Positions 27,021 through 37,700 of a stretch of DNA of 64,000 nucleotides are shown one piece after another. Location: contig NZ_JARTLM010000011.1 of NCBI RefSeq assembly GCF_029625905.1, forward strand, positions 1 through 64,000, given 5' to 3'. How positions within the stretch are numbered: the first letter of the stretch is position 1; every line of letters begins with the position of its first letter. The notes under the pieces are model-generated. The model had not been told where the DNA came from. It worked only from the letters and a program-made list of their open reading frames with translations, and did not search any database. The position numbers were made by a program, and so were the translations under genes. The DNA is from Hydrogenovibrio sp. 3SP14C1 (GTDB lineage Bacteria; Pseudomonadota; Gammaproteobacteria; Thiomicrospirales; Thiomicrospiraceae).

Positions 27021-28264
27021 ACAAAAGCGCACACTCAAAATCCACACTAGAGTCTAAAATTTGGGATGTTGTGGTTGTCGGGGGTGGTATGGTTGGTGCC
27101 ACAATCGCTTTAGGGCTAGCAAAAAAAGGCTTTGAAGTATTAATGTTGGAGCGCGAAGCCCCTGATTTAAATTGGGATGCTACCGCGCCTATGCAAACAC
27201 GTGTCAGTGCGTTAACGCGTGCTTCTGAAAATATTTTAAAAAACTTAGGTGCTTGGAAAGGTGTGCAGAAACGTCGTTACCACGCATTTACTGATATGCA
27301 TGTTTGGGAATCGGTGTCTGATGCGCAAGTACATTTTTCTTCAAAAGAAATTCATGAGCCTAATTTAGGGTATGTGGTTGAAAATAAAGTGATTCAAGCC
27401 GCCTTGTGGGACGAAATTATCGACCATGAAAAGATAGCGGTTTTGGTTGGGCATGCTTTAACCGGATTAACATTGCAGGCTGATCAAGCTCGTTTGGAGC
27501 TGGATAGTTCGATTGAATTAAAAACAAAGTTGGTCGTGGGGGCGGATGGTGCTTTTTCGAAAACACGCGATATGGCTGGCATTGAGGTTAAGGAGCATGA
27601 TTACGGACAATGCGCGGTAGTTGGTTGTGTTAAAACCAGTTTACCGAATCAAGATACTTGTTGGCAGCGTTATCAATCTGATGGGCCGTTTGCTTATTTA
27701 GCCATGCAAGACAACTGGAGCTCAATTGCCTGGTATTTGCCAACAGAGAAAATGCAATGGGCGTTATCTTTGTCAGATGAGGTGTTTGCTGAAACGATTA
27801 CACATGCGTCTGGTGAGAAGCTGGGGCAGGTGATTGAGGTGGCGAAGCGGACGGCCTTTCCGTTGGTTAGGCGCCATGCAGCACAGTATGTGAAACCGCA
27901 TTTTGCGTTGGTGGGTGATGCTGCTCATACTGTGCATCCACAAGCGGGTCAGGGGGTTAACCTTGGTCTACTGGATGCCGCTGCTTTAATTGAAACGCTG
28001 TCTCAATCCCGTGAAGCCTCTGATAAAGACTGGAGTCGTTTGAGTGTGTTACGTCGTTATGAGCGATGGCGCAGGGGAGATAATGTCATAGTGCAACGTT
28101 CAATGGAAGGATTTGACTGGCTTTTCAAACAAAATATGCCGCTTAAAAATGAAATTCGCAAACGCATTTTACCATTCGCAGACCAGGCCAAACCTATTAA
28201 GAACTGGTTAATGGGCCAAGCTTTAAAAGGTCGGGAAGTATTGCCGGAGTTAGCGCAGTTATGA
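27017..28264 (+). CDS. ubiI: UbiI/VisC-type FAD monooxygenase, ubiquinone synthesis
   Basis: The 415-residue paralogue of the preceding gene has VVVGGGMVGATIALGLAKKG, VGADGAFSKTRDMAGI and VGDAAHTVHPQAGQGVNLG. By position it corresponds to ubiI (visC), the C5 hydroxylase, but UbiF- or UbiM-like specificity cannot be excluded from sequence reading. ATGA overlaps at both ends show translational coupling with ubiH and with the channel gene downstream. Confidence 0.88.
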   Translation: MNKSAHSKSTLESKIWDVVVVGGGMVGATIALGLAKKGFEVLMLEREAPDLNWDATAPMQTRVSALTRASENILKNLGAWKGVQKRRYHAFTDMHVWESVSDAQVHFSSKEIHEPNLGYVVENKVIQAALWDEIIDHEKIAVLVGHALTGLTLQADQARLELDSSIELKTKLVVGADGAFSKTRDMAGIEVKEHDYGQCAVVGCVKTSLPNQDTCWQRYQSDGPFAYLAMQDNWSSIAWYLPTEKMQWALSLSDEVFAETITHASGEKLGQVIEVAKRTAFPLVRRHAAQYVKPHFALVGDAAHTVHPQAGQGVNLGLLDAAALIETLSQSREASDKDWSRLSVLRRYERWRRGDNVIVQRSMEGFDWLFKQNMPLKNEIRKRILPFADQAKPIKNWLMGQALKGREVLPELAQL

Positions 28265-29247
28265 GTTTTAATTTAAGAAGGTCGAATATTAAAGCCTTGC
28301 TGGGTGTAGAAGGAGTTTCACCAAACGAGAATGCTCGTGCGGTTAAAGTGGGGGCTTATCTCTCGTATGCTGTTTTTTTAGCGCTCCTGGTCGTCGTTAT
28401 TCAATTGGTGTTGGATTATTCCGATACACTTCAAGACAGTTTTTGGATTTCTGTTTTAGTTTGGGGGGTGTTCACAACCGAGCTAGTGGTTAATTTATGG
28501 CTGGTAGATGATCGTAAGCGTTATATTCAACATAATTGGCTGAATGTGTTGATTATTATTCTCGTTTTTCCTTGGTTTGATTATGGCAATGACTGGGCAG
28601 CCATTTTACGAGGCTTGAGGCTGGTTCTGTTTTTAAGAGTGGTGCTTGATGTTTTTGCGGACGTGGTCAATTTACTGAAGCAAAACAGTTTCGGCTTGGT
28701 TCTGTCAGGCGCTTTCTTCTTTATTATTCTGGCCGGTGCAATTTTTTCGGTAATTGAAGAGGTAGATTTCACGGATGGCGTCTGGTATGCCTTAGTCACC
28801 ATTACCACGGTCGGGTATGGAGATATTGTTCCTCTAACTGGAGAAGGGCGATTATTCGGGGCAGCCTTGATTATCATTGGGGTTATTTTATTCTCGTTGG
28901 TCATGGCAAATATTTCAGCTTTTTTAATTGGTTCAGAGCAAAAGGAAAGAGAAAAGGATATTCTGAATCACATTAAAAAGATGCAAGATCATTTGGATGT
29001 TCAAGCTGAATTAAATGAAAAACGGTTGTCAGAAGTTTTGTCGGAAATGTCTACTAAGGTGGATGGTTTAGAAAAAAGAATGCAATCATTTCATGCTGAA
29101 AGGTTTGATAATAGTCTGGGGTATTTGGATAAAAGGGTTCGTTTGGAAAAAGAAGAAATTCTGCAAAAGATGCGGCAGGAGAATGAAGCGCTTTTATCAG
29201 AATTAAGACGTACCATCTCAAAAGTAAGTGATAATAAAAAAACCTAA
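28261..29247 (+). CDS. Voltage-gated-type potassium channel with coiled-coil tail
   Basis: The 328-residue protein has six transmembrane helices, an S4-like segment with spaced arginines (RGLRLVLFLRVV, about 117-128) and the selectivity filter TTVGYGD (182-188). A C-terminal coiled coil of about 100 residues (from ~225) probably drives assembly and replaces the usual RCK domain. It overlaps the ubiI stop by ATGA, an unusual partner for ubiquinone genes. The filter supports potassium selectivity; gating is unknown. Confidence 0.87.
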   Translation: MSFNLRRSNIKALLGVEGVSPNENARAVKVGAYLSYAVFLALLVVVIQLVLDYSDTLQDSFWISVLVWGVFTTELVVNLWLVDDRKRYIQHNWLNVLIIILVFPWFDYGNDWAAILRGLRLVLFLRVVLDVFADVVNLLKQNSFGLVLSGAFFFIILAGAIFSVIEEVDFTDGVWYALVTITTVGYGDIVPLTGEGRLFGAALIIIGVILFSLVMANISAFLIGSEQKEREKDILNHIKKMQDHLDVQAELNEKRLSEVLSEMSTKVDGLEKRMQSFHAERFDNSLGYLDKRVRLEKEEILQKMRQENEALLSELRRTISKVSDNKKT

Positions 29248-29319
29248 TAAATTCATAAAGAAAAGTGCTTAAGCATTTGTCGATATAAGCTTTACTGAGG
29301 GGGAGCCATAAAATTAACT

Positions 29320-29348
29320 TTGACATTTTTTAAAGATAGAACTATAGT
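29320..29348 (+). promoter_or_regulatory. Sigma-70 promoter of the LysR gene
   Basis: TTGACA (29320-29325), a 17-base spacer and TATAGT (29343-29348) form a near-consensus promoter ending 40 bases before the LysR start. The likely transcription start is near 29355. Confidence 0.8.
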
Positions 29349-29388
29349 CTAGTCACGATAGTTTTTTAGACGAAAAGGCATTTTCATA

Positions 29389-30345
29389 ATGGCTGATAGA
29401 CGGCTTCAAGTATTTTACACAGTAGCAAAAGTATTAAGTTTTACTAAAGCAGCTGAAACGCTTCATATGACGCAACCTGCGGTGACTTTTCAGGTTAAGC
29501 AGTTGGAAGAGTTTTTTAACACCAGATTGTTTGACCGAACGCATAATAAGATCACTCTGACAGATGCGGGTAAGATTGTTTACGATTATGCGGAAAAAAT
29601 ACTGGATCATTATGACAAGATGAATAGTGAGGTCAGGGAGCTTACCGGCGAGGTGACCGGAAGTTTGTTGATTGGTGCCAGTACGACAATTGCCGAATAT
29701 ATGTTGCCAAGTTTATTAGGGGCTTTCAAAAAACAATTTGAAGACGTTAATATTCGTCTTCAGGTTGGAAATACCGATGCGATTGTCGCCATGGTCGAAA
29801 ATAATATGATTGATCTTGGGGTTGTAGAAGCGCCTGTTTATAACAAAAACTTAGAAGTGGAAGTATGTCGTTTAGACGAGATGGTACTAATTGTGCCACA
29901 TGGCCACCCACTTTCAAATCGTGATAAGATTTCTATTGAAGATATGCGTAAGTATCGTTATATCTCTCGTGAAGAGGGTTCTGGTTCTCGTTCGGTAATT
30001 GATAATTACATTCGTGAACAAGGCTTGAGTTATTCTGATTTAAATGTTGTGATGGAGTTAGGAAGTCCTGAAGCTGTCAAGATGGCTGTTGAATCAGATG
30101 TTGGTCTGGCCATTGTATCAAGAACGACGATATCAAAAGAGTTGCAACTTGGTACGCTGAAGGCATTGCCCTTAGATCCTCCTTTGGATCGACCTTTCTC
30201 TCATGTACGCCAAAAACACAAATTCCGTCATCGTGCAGTTGGTGAGTTGTTGGATTTTGCTGTTGAATACTGTAAAGAAAAAGCGGTTGAGCAAGGATTT
30301 AAATTGCCAAGCGAAGAGGATATGCAAAAGTATACTTCTAAATAA
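29389..30345 (+). CDS. LysR-family transcriptional regulator
   Basis: The 318-residue protein has an N-terminal winged helix (VLSFTKAAETLHMTQPAVTFQVKQLEEF, first ~60 residues) and a periplasmic-binding-like effector domain. It resembles the CbbR/CysB-type branch in general form, but the regulated genes and effector are not evident. It is monocistronic: its own near-consensus promoter precedes it and a long palindromic terminator follows. Confidence 0.88.
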   Translation: MADRRLQVFYTVAKVLSFTKAAETLHMTQPAVTFQVKQLEEFFNTRLFDRTHNKITLTDAGKIVYDYAEKILDHYDKMNSEVRELTGEVTGSLLIGASTTIAEYMLPSLLGAFKKQFEDVNIRLQVGNTDAIVAMVENNMIDLGVVEAPVYNKNLEVEVCRLDEMVLIVPHGHPLSNRDKISIEDMRKYRYISREEGSGSRSVIDNYIREQGLSYSDLNVVMELGSPEAVKMAVESDVGLAIVSRTTISKELQLGTLKALPLDPPLDRPFSHVRQKHKFRHRAVGELLDFAVEYCKEKAVEQGFKLPSEEDMQKYTSK

Positions 30346-30368
30346 GCGACGAAAAAGTCTCTTAATAA

Positions 30369-30412
30369 AAAGCCCTAAAAATAGCCAGGTCTGGTTATTT
30401 TTGGGGCTTTTT
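30369..30412. terminator. Extended palindromic terminator, CCAGGTCTGG variant
   Basis: A long stem starts with AAGCCC and ends with GGGCTTTTTT, and its apex is the variant core CCAGGTCTGG (30385-30394). It lies in the convergent gap between the LysR and PhoH genes. Its outer stem is like that at 62003-62057. Confidence 0.88.
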
Positions 30413-30489
30413 TGTTTGTGTTGTTGGTTAAGTAAGCGTGCTTAATCTCAGTGAGGTAAGCGCGCTTTTTAATTTTCATATGGTTAGCG

Positions 30490-31899
30490 TTATAAACACT
30501 CAGATGCAAATTCTGCCAGGCGAGAGCGTTCTCCTTGTCTGAGAGTGATATGAGCACTATGAGGCCAGTTCTTAAATCGGTCCACGATGTAAGTCAACCC
30601 AGTCGTGGTTTCGGTTAAGTAGGGTGAATCAATTTGGCCGATGTTACCGAGGCAAACAATTTTAGTGCCTTCACCTGAGCGGGTGATTAATGTTTTCATT
30701 TGTTTCGGGGTCAGGTTTTGCGATTCATCGATAATGATAAATTTGTTTTGGAAGGTTCGGCCACGCATAAAGTTTAGCGACTTGATTTTGATGCGTTTGT
30801 TGAGTAGCTCTTGAGTCGATTCTTTTTCCCAGTCTGTAATGTGCCCATCTGAATGGGTTAAAACTTCCAGGTTGTCCATTAGTGCCCCCATCCAAGGTGT
30901 CATTTTTTCTTCTTCTGTTCCTGGTAAGAAACCAATATCATCACCGATTGGGATGGTGGCGCGAGTCATAATGATTTCATTGTAAATCCCCTCATCAAGT
31001 GTTTGTTCTAATGCTGCAGCCAGGGCTAGCAAAGTTTTACCCGTTCCCGCCGTTCCAAGTAGTGAGACAAAGTCAATATTGGGATCCATTAAGAAATTCA
31101 AAGCGAGGTTTTGCTCTTGGTTGCGGGCAGTGATGCCCCAGACACTGCGTTTTGATTGCTCAAAATTATGCATGTATTCTAATGTGGCAATGTTTTTTTC
31201 AACGCTGCGAACGATGGCGCTAAAACCAGACTCGTTTGTGCTGAGAAGGCATTGGTTTGGGTACCAATGATGCGTTTCGTCTAATTCCAGTTCATAGAAG
31301 GTTTTGTTGTCTTCTTGCCAAGACTTCATTTTGCTGAAGTTTTCTTCAAAAAAATGTTCCGGTAAGACTTCCCAGCCGCTAAACAAAAGGTCGGCATCTT
31401 CTAGTACGCGATCATTGTAGTAATCTTCAGAGTGGAGGCCAACAGTAGACGATTTGATGCGCATGTTGATGTCTTTTGTGACCAGGGTGACGTTGCGACT
31501 AGGGTATTGTAATTTAAGCGCTAATCCAGTCTGTAAAATATGATTGTCCGCTTTGTGGCTCGGCAGGGTCTCCGGGAGTTGAGCAATCATCGGTTCAGTT
31601 TCAAAGAACAGTTTTCCTAGATGTAAATTTCCGCGTTCCTTGTTTGGGTGGATGCGCTCTAGGTCCAATCCTGTTTTGATTTGTTCAAAGCTTGCATTGC
31701 TAATGATCTGATCGATCAGTCGGTTGGTTTCACGTACATTACGAGAAACTTCTGACATCCCTTTCTTGCCGGCATCGAGCTCTTCGAGAACGGTCATGGA
31801 AATGAATATATCATGCTCTTCAAAGTTGAAAAGCGCCATAGGGTCGTGCATTAAAACGTTGGTATCAAGAATAAACAATCTATTTGGGCTGTCAGTCAT
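30490..31899 (-). CDS. PIN-domain/PhoH-family ATPase
   Basis: The 469-residue protein joins an N-terminal PIN ribonuclease domain (LFILDTNVLMHDPMALFNF, with acidic residues further on) to a C-terminal PhoH-like ATPase (Walker A in LLGTAGTGKTLLALAAA; Walker B in FIIIDESQNLTP). Such YlaK/PhoH2-type fusions are proposed RNA helicase-nucleases. It ends near the convergent terminator. The substrate is unknown. Confidence 0.9.
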   Translation of the reverse strand: MTDSPNRLFILDTNVLMHDPMALFNFEEHDIFISMTVLEELDAGKKGMSEVSRNVRETNRLIDQIISNASFEQIKTGLDLERIHPNKERGNLHLGKLFFETEPMIAQLPETLPSHKADNHILQTGLALKLQYPSRNVTLVTKDINMRIKSSTVGLHSEDYYNDRVLEDADLLFSGWEVLPEHFFEENFSKMKSWQEDNKTFYELELDETHHWYPNQCLLSTNESGFSAIVRSVEKNIATLEYMHNFEQSKRSVWGITARNQEQNLALNFLMDPNIDFVSLLGTAGTGKTLLALAAALEQTLDEGIYNEIIMTRATIPIGDDIGFLPGTEEEKMTPWMGALMDNLEVLTHSDGHITDWEKESTQELLNKRIKIKSLNFMRGRTFQNKFIIIDESQNLTPKQMKTLITRSGEGTKIVCLGNIGQIDSPYLTETTTGLTYIVDRFKNWPHSAHITLRQGERSRLAEFASECL

Positions 31900-31941
31900 T
31901 TAATGGCATCCTATCGTAATGTGGCTTGCGCCAGATTTAGG

Positions 31942-32421
31942 TTAGTTCTTTACATTTTTTACGGCTTCCAAAACTTCTGTTGCGTGCTCAGGAACTTTGA
32001 CTTTTCGCCATTCCTGAATGAGTTCTCCTTCTGGGTTGATTAAGAAAGTGCTGCGTTCGATTCCCATGTATTCCTTGCCATAATTCTTTTTGAGTTTGAT
32101 GATATCAAATATTTTGCAAAGAGTTTCGTCAGGATCTGAGATGAGTTCAAAGGGAAAGTCGAACTTGCTTTTGAAGTTTTCATGTTTTTTGATGGAATCT
32201 CTTGATACGCCGTAAATGGTAGTGTTTTCAGCTTTAAAGTCCGAATATGCTTGTGTGAAGTCTTGTCCTTCGGTTGTGCATCCAGGGGTATCGTCCTTAG
32301 GATAGAAGTAGATAATAGTGTAGTGTCCCGTTAAATCATTTTCTGTGACGGTTTGTCCGTTGGTCGCATCAAGTGAGAAGGTGGGAATTTTTTGTCCGAT
32401 TTGAAGAGGTGTTGTTGTCAT
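31942..32421 (-). CDS. bcp: Thioredoxin-dependent peroxiredoxin Bcp
   Basis: The 159-residue PrxQ/Bcp protein reduces peroxides. The peroxidatic cysteine is C48 in YPKDDTPGCTTEGQ. The resolving Cys found five residues on in many Bcp proteins is absent (Gly-Gln there); another cysteine is at about 102, so the resolving chemistry may differ. The ATG has AAGGAG upstream. It lies just upstream of the PhoH gene on the same strand. Confidence 0.92.
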   Translation of the reverse strand: MTTTPLQIGQKIPTFSLDATNGQTVTENDLTGHYTIIYFYPKDDTPGCTTEGQDFTQAYSDFKAENTTIYGVSRDSIKKHENFKSKFDFPFELISDPDETLCKIFDIIKLKKNYGKEYMGIERSTFLINPEGELIQEWRKVKVPEHATEVLEAVKNVKN

Positions 32422-32598
32422 TTTGGCTCCTTTTTTAACCAGTATGCAAGGTTTAATTTAATTGTTCAATGAAAAATTTATGAAAAAATATTTATCCTGT
32501 CGAAAGCAGGAATAAGGAAAATAATCGCTTGAAGAAAAGGGGGTTAAAAGGTAATATTACTCTTTTATTTTACATTCATTTTGTTGGAGAAAATCATC

Positions 32599-33474
32599 GT
32601 GTTTAGAGGGAGTATGGTGGCCTTGGTCACACCCATGATGGGGGACGAATCTGTGGATTTTGATGCGCTTGAAAGATTAATCGAGTTTCATATCAAATCC
32701 AAGACTAAAGCCATCGTTGCGATGGGAACAACAGGTGAATCAGCCACGTTAGACTTTAACGAGCATCGTGACGTGGTTCGTTTTGTGGTAGAAAAAGCTG
32801 CGGGTCGTATTCCGGTCATTGCAGGGACTGGCGCGAATTCAACCACAGAAGCAATTGAATTGACGCAGTTTGCGAAAGAAGTCGGTGCAGATGCTTGTTT
32901 GTTGGTGACGCCTTATTACAACAAGCCAACGCAAGAAGGGTTGTATCTTCATTACAAGAAAATTGCGCAAACAGTTGATATCCCACAGATTCTTTATAAT
33001 GTTCCAGGTCGAACGGCGTGTGATTTATTGCCGGAAACCATCGGGCGTTTATCGACGATTAATAATATCATTGGTGTGAAGGAAGCAACCGGTGATGTCA
33101 GTCGTGTCAGTCAAATAAAAGAAATCGTTGATGAGGATTTTGATCTGTATACCGGTGATGATGCTACAGCTGTCGACTTTATTTTAGAAGGTGGGCATGG
33201 TGGCATTTCCGTTACGGCTAATGTAATGCCGGCATTAGTGTCTGAAGTGTATGACGAAGCAATTGCCGGTAATGCAGAAAAGGCAAGAATGCTCGATGCG
33301 TCGTTAACGGAGTTGCATAAAAACTTATTTGTTGAAGCCAATCCGATTCCTGTTAAATGGGCTATGGCAGAAATGGGCTTGATGGGTGGGGCGATTCGTT
33401 TACCGTTAACGCCTTTGTCTGAAAAATACCATGCATTGGTGCGCCAAGCTTTACAAACTGCAGGAGCACTATAA
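32599..33474 (+). CDS. dapA: 4-hydroxy-tetrahydrodipicolinate synthase
   Basis: The 291-residue aldolase condenses pyruvate with aspartate semialdehyde in lysine/DAP synthesis. It has [10 protein letters not shown], the [14 protein letters not shown] motif and the Schiff-base lysine in GVKEATGD (about residue 160). I chose the GTG at 32599, with GGAG upstream, because the product then begins [13 protein letters not shown] like E. coli DapA; a TTG at 32581 would add six residues. bamC follows after 3 bases, the usual dapA-bamC pair. Confidence 0.94.
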   Translation: MFRGSMVALVTPMMGDESVDFDALERLIEFHIKSKTKAIVAMGTTGESATLDFNEHRDVVRFVVEKAAGRIPVIAGTGANSTTEAIELTQFAKEVGADACLLVTPYYNKPTQEGLYLHYKKIAQTVDIPQILYNVPGRTACDLLPETIGRLSTINNIIGVKEATGDVSRVSQIKEIVDEDFDLYTGDDATAVDFILEGGHGGISVTANVMPALVSEVYDEAIAGNAEKARMLDASLTELHKNLFVEANPIPVKWAMAEMGLMGGAIRLPLTPLSEKYHALVRQALQTAGAL

Positions 33475-33477
33475 TTT

Positions 33478-34671
33478 ATGTTTCTTCTAACTAAGAAACC
33501 CTTTTTGAATTCCCGCGGTTCGATTGTTGTTATGGCCACAATCAGTCTCTCGTTACTAATAACAGGGTGTTCTTCGACCCCTTCAAGTGAAAAGAATGCG
33601 GACAGTGTTCTGGATTATGATGCCGACACCTCTTATCGAGATACTGAGAAAAGCTTGTCAAAAGACTTAGCTGTTCCGCCAAATCTGTTTAAACCTTCCA
33701 ATAAGCAAGATGAGTTCGATGTTGCTATTTCAAATGTTGGAACCTTAGAAGAAAAGTATCGTTATATTCCAACGTATCGAGCGGATCATCTGGCAGTTAA
33801 ATCAAATTTATCTGAACGCTGGTTGGAAATCAAAGGCATGTCGAGCGAAAAAGTCTGGGAAGGCGTACAGTCCTTTTTAGTTTCCTTGGGAATGCCGATC
33901 CAAGAAGCGCGTAAAGATACCGGGTTTATCCGTACGGAATTTGTACCTCGTAAAGAGCTTGTTCCATTAGATGATCAAGGGCCTTTGACAAAATTATTGA
34001 ACAGCTGGCGTCCGGAGTTGGCGGATGGCATTTATGATCGACTGATTGCTCAAGTTGAATACGATGCTGACAAAGATGTTACGCGCTTGTATTTTCATCA
34101 CTACATGGTGTCTGACCCGAGTGTTGCTGACTCAGAAGAGAGTGCTGTCGTAGTGGATTCAGGTTGGAAGGTGAAGCCTTATAATCCGTTGATTGAGGCA
34201 GAGGCGCTTTATCAGTCGATGATTTTCTTTGGCGCATCTCAAGGTGAGTCTTTAAAAGCGATACAAATCACCGAGAATGAAATTAACGCCGATCAAGAAG
34301 ATTTAAATAACGGCTTGAAAGTGAACGCTTCTCCTGCGGAAACCTGGTCTTATTTGAAAGCCATGTTGTATCGTTCTGGATGGTTTTATGAGCATGTTAA
34401 ACCCGCCACAAAAGAAGTTTGGGTCATTGTTCCGGATTCAGCGCGAAAAGAAAATAGCTTTGGTTCAAAATTGGCATTTTGGCGCAGTGACGATGATGCT
34501 GAAAAATATATTCCGAAGCGCGTTAAATTTACGATTGAAGCGCTTAATGAACAAACGCCTGACCGTTCGAGTGGCAGTTTGTTAAGAGTGGAAACCGCTG
34601 AGTCATCAGAGCCTTTAACATCAGAAAAGTGTCGTTACATTTTTGAATCCTTAGGATTGCTGACGCAGTAA
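33478..34671 (+). CDS. bamC: Outer-membrane assembly lipoprotein BamC
   Basis: The 397-residue protein has a lipoprotein signal with the lipobox LITGCSS (Cys about residue 31), an unstructured N-terminal part containing LAVPPNL typical of BamC, and two C-terminal helix-grip domains. It belongs to the BAM complex that folds outer-membrane barrels. The long N-region before the lipobox suggests an internal start such as the ATG of MATISLSLLITGC could be the real one. It follows dapA as in E. coli. Confidence 0.87.
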   Translation: MFLLTKKPFLNSRGSIVVMATISLSLLITGCSSTPSSEKNADSVLDYDADTSYRDTEKSLSKDLAVPPNLFKPSNKQDEFDVAISNVGTLEEKYRYIPTYRADHLAVKSNLSERWLEIKGMSSEKVWEGVQSFLVSLGMPIQEARKDTGFIRTEFVPRKELVPLDDQGPLTKLLNSWRPELADGIYDRLIAQVEYDADKDVTRLYFHHYMVSDPSVADSEESAVVVDSGWKVKPYNPLIEAEALYQSMIFFGASQGESLKAIQITENEINADQEDLNNGLKVNASPAETWSYLKAMLYRSGWFYEHVKPATKEVWVIVPDSARKENSFGSKLAFWRSDDDAEKYIPKRVKFTIEALNEQTPDRSSGSLLRVETAESSEPLTSEKCRYIFESLGLLTQ

Positions 34672-34701
34672 AACACATTCACTTCAAATCATTTACTATT
34701 T

Positions 34702-34731
34702 ACCCTTGGTTTTATGCCGAGGGTTTTTTGT
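34702..34731 (+). terminator. Terminator of dapA-bamC
   Basis: ACCCTTGG and CCGAGGGT pair around a TTTTATG loop, followed by a run of six T, between bamC and purL. Confidence 0.8.
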
Positions 34732-34744
34732 ATAAGGAAAGACT

Positions 34745-37700
34745 ATGCAAATTATCTGGGGAAATTCGGCTCATTCCGAGTATCGTTTAAACCAACTTTT
34801 AAATAAGCTCTCAAAAATAGGGCGTATTTCTAGTTTACAGTCGCAATTTATTTATGCGGTTGAACTAAATGAAGAGGCTCAATCGTTGAGCTCTTCAGAT
34901 TTGATGAAGCTAGGAATGTTGCTAAACGATACCGAAAATGATTTGGCTTCGGAGTTAAATGAGACGGCTTGTATTGTGACACCGCGTTTAGGAACCATTT
35001 CTCCTTGGGCTTCTAAAGCGACCGATATTACCCATACTTGCGGGATTGAAACCATTCACCGAGTTGAGCGAGGTGTTGTCTATTTTCTAGAAGGTGTCGC
35101 AGCAGAAGATCGCGCCGCAATGGAAGCACTATTGTTCGATCGTATGGTTGAGCAGGTATTTCATTCATTGGATGATTTAAAAAGGTTATTTTCTCACCAG
35201 TCGCCAAAACCTTATCAAACGGTTGATGTATTGAATGGTGGGGCTGAAGCACTAAGTAAAGCCAATTCTGAGATGGGGTTGGCCTTATCTGAAGACGAAA
35301 TCGATTATTTGGTGTCAGCTTTTAAAAAGCTGGAACGTAATCCTGTCGATGCAGAGCTGATGATGTTTGCACAAGCTAACTCAGAGCATTGTCGCCATAA
35401 AATCTTTAATGCTGATTGGACGATTGATGGCGTCGATAAACCAATCTCTTTGTTTGGTATGATTCGAAATACTTATCAGAAGAATCCCCAGGGGGTTTTG
35501 TCTGCGTATAGTGATAATGCAGCAGTGGTTGAAGGTTCAAAAGCAACGCGTTTCTTTCCGAACCCTGAAACCCGTCAGTACCAATATAGTGAAGAAAATG
35601 TTCACTTCCAAATTAAAGTCGAAACACACAACCACCCAACGGCGATTTCCCCTTGGTCGGGTGCAGCAACCGGTTCTGGTGGTGAAATTCGTGATGAAGG
35701 TGCGACAGGGCGTGGTTCTAAGCCAAAAGCGGGTTTAACAGGCTTTACTGTTTCTAACTTAAATATTCCTGGTTTCAAGCAGCCTTGGGAGGCGGTGTAC
35801 GGGAAACCGTCTCGAATTGTCAGTCCGCTTGAAATTATGATTGAAGGTCCTTTGGGTGCGGCAGGCTTTAACAACGAGTTTGGTCGTCCTGCAATTAATG
35901 GCTATTTCCGTACTTATGAAAATGCGTTGATTACCCATGACGGTGAAGAGGTTCGAGGATATCACAAACCAATCATGCTGGCCGGTGGTTTGGGTAGTAT
36001 TCGTGAGCAGCATATTCAAAAGAATGAAATCCCTGTTGGTGCTAAGCTGGTTGTGCTAGGCGGGCCCGCCATGTTGATTGGTTTGGGAGGAGGTGCCGCG
36101 TCATCTGTAGACAGTGGTGCCGGTTCAGAAACATTAGATTTTGCTTCCGTTCAGCGCGAAAACCCTGAAATGGAACGTCGTGCTCAAGAAGTGATCGATC
36201 GTTGTACTTATTTAGGGGATCATTCTCCAATCGCTTCAATTCATGATGTCGGAGCAGGCGGTTTATCGAACGCTTTCCCTGAGTTGGTAAATGATGCTGG
36301 GCGCGGTGGAAAATTCCAGTTGCGTGATGTTCCAAATGACGAGCCTGGAATGTCGCCAATGGAAATCTGGTGTAATGAATCACAAGAACGTTATGTCATT
36401 GCGATTTATCCTGACCAAATCGAACAGTTTGAAGCCATTTGTCAGCGCGAAAGATGTTTATATGCGATTGTTGGTGAAGCGACGCAAGAGCAAGAATTGG
36501 TCGTGAATGATACTGTGTTTGATAACAACCCGGTTGATATGCCATTGAATGTGTTGCTAGGCAAGCCGCCTAAGATGCATCGTACGGTTGAGTCTCGTTT
36601 GATTCCGCAGCCAGGGTTCGAACCTGCGGTATTGGATTTTAATGATGTGACTGAACGTTTATTAAAGTTGCCAACCATTGCGAGCAAAAACTTTTTAATT
36701 ACCATTGGGGATCGCAGTATCACCGGGATGGTCACGCGTGATCAAATGGTTGGACCTTGGCAAGTGCCTGTGGCGAATGCTGGGGTAACTTGTTCTGACT
36801 ATAAAGGGTATACCGGTGAAGCGATGGCAACCGGTGAACGCCCACCTGTGGCATTGATTAACCCGAAAGCCTCTGCCCGTTTATCAATTGCGGAAGCCAT
36901 TACCAATATCGCCTGTGCCAAAATTGAAAAAATGAGTGATATTAAAATTTCTGCGAATTGGATGGCTGCAGCCGGTCACCCGGGTGAAGATTCGGCTTTG
37001 TATGATGCCGTTGAAACAGTCGGTATGGAACTTTGTCCAGCGTTAGGCATTGCTGTTCCGGTTGGGAAAGATTCCATGTCGATGAAGACCGTCTGGCAAG
37101 AGGGTGATCAATCTAAGTCGGTTACCTCTCCGGTTTCTTTGAATATTACTACTTTTGCACCGGTTCAAGATGTGCGCAAAACCGTCACGCCACAATTAAG
37201 AACTGATTTAGGTGAGACCGAACTGTTAGCCATTGATTTAAGTCGAGGGCAGAACCGGTTGGGTGGAAGCTGTTTGGCTCAAGTTTATAATCAAGTGGGA
37301 GATGTATCAGCAGATTTGGATTCAGCTGAAGATCTATTAAACCTATTTAATCTGGTTCAAGCGTTAATGGCCGATGATTTGATATTGGCTTATCATGACC
37401 GTGCCGATGGTGGTTTCTTAGTCACCTTATTGGAAATGGCATTTGCTGGACATTGTGGGTTAACATTAAATACGACCGCTTTAGGTGACGAAGCAGTTTC
37501 TGCACTGTGTTCAGAAGAAGTCGGTGTTGTCGTTCAGGTTAAAGCAGATGATAAGGAAGTGGTTGAAGCGCTTCTTGAATCATATCAGTTGGCTGATGCG
37601 GCTCACTGGATTGGTTCACCGTGTGATTCTGGTCAAATCGAAGTGACCGCTCATGGTAAGTGTCTTATAAAAGGCACGCGCAAAACCTACCAGGCCTGGT

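Noticed and set aside
29264..29280. Short inverted repeat around GTGCTTAAGCAT as the terminator of the channel gene
   Set aside because: Stem is short with almost no loop and only a brief T-stretch.
36606..36630. GGGTTCGAACC run resembling a tRNA T-arm
   Set aside because: It lies inside the intact purL frame and has no matching tRNA structure.
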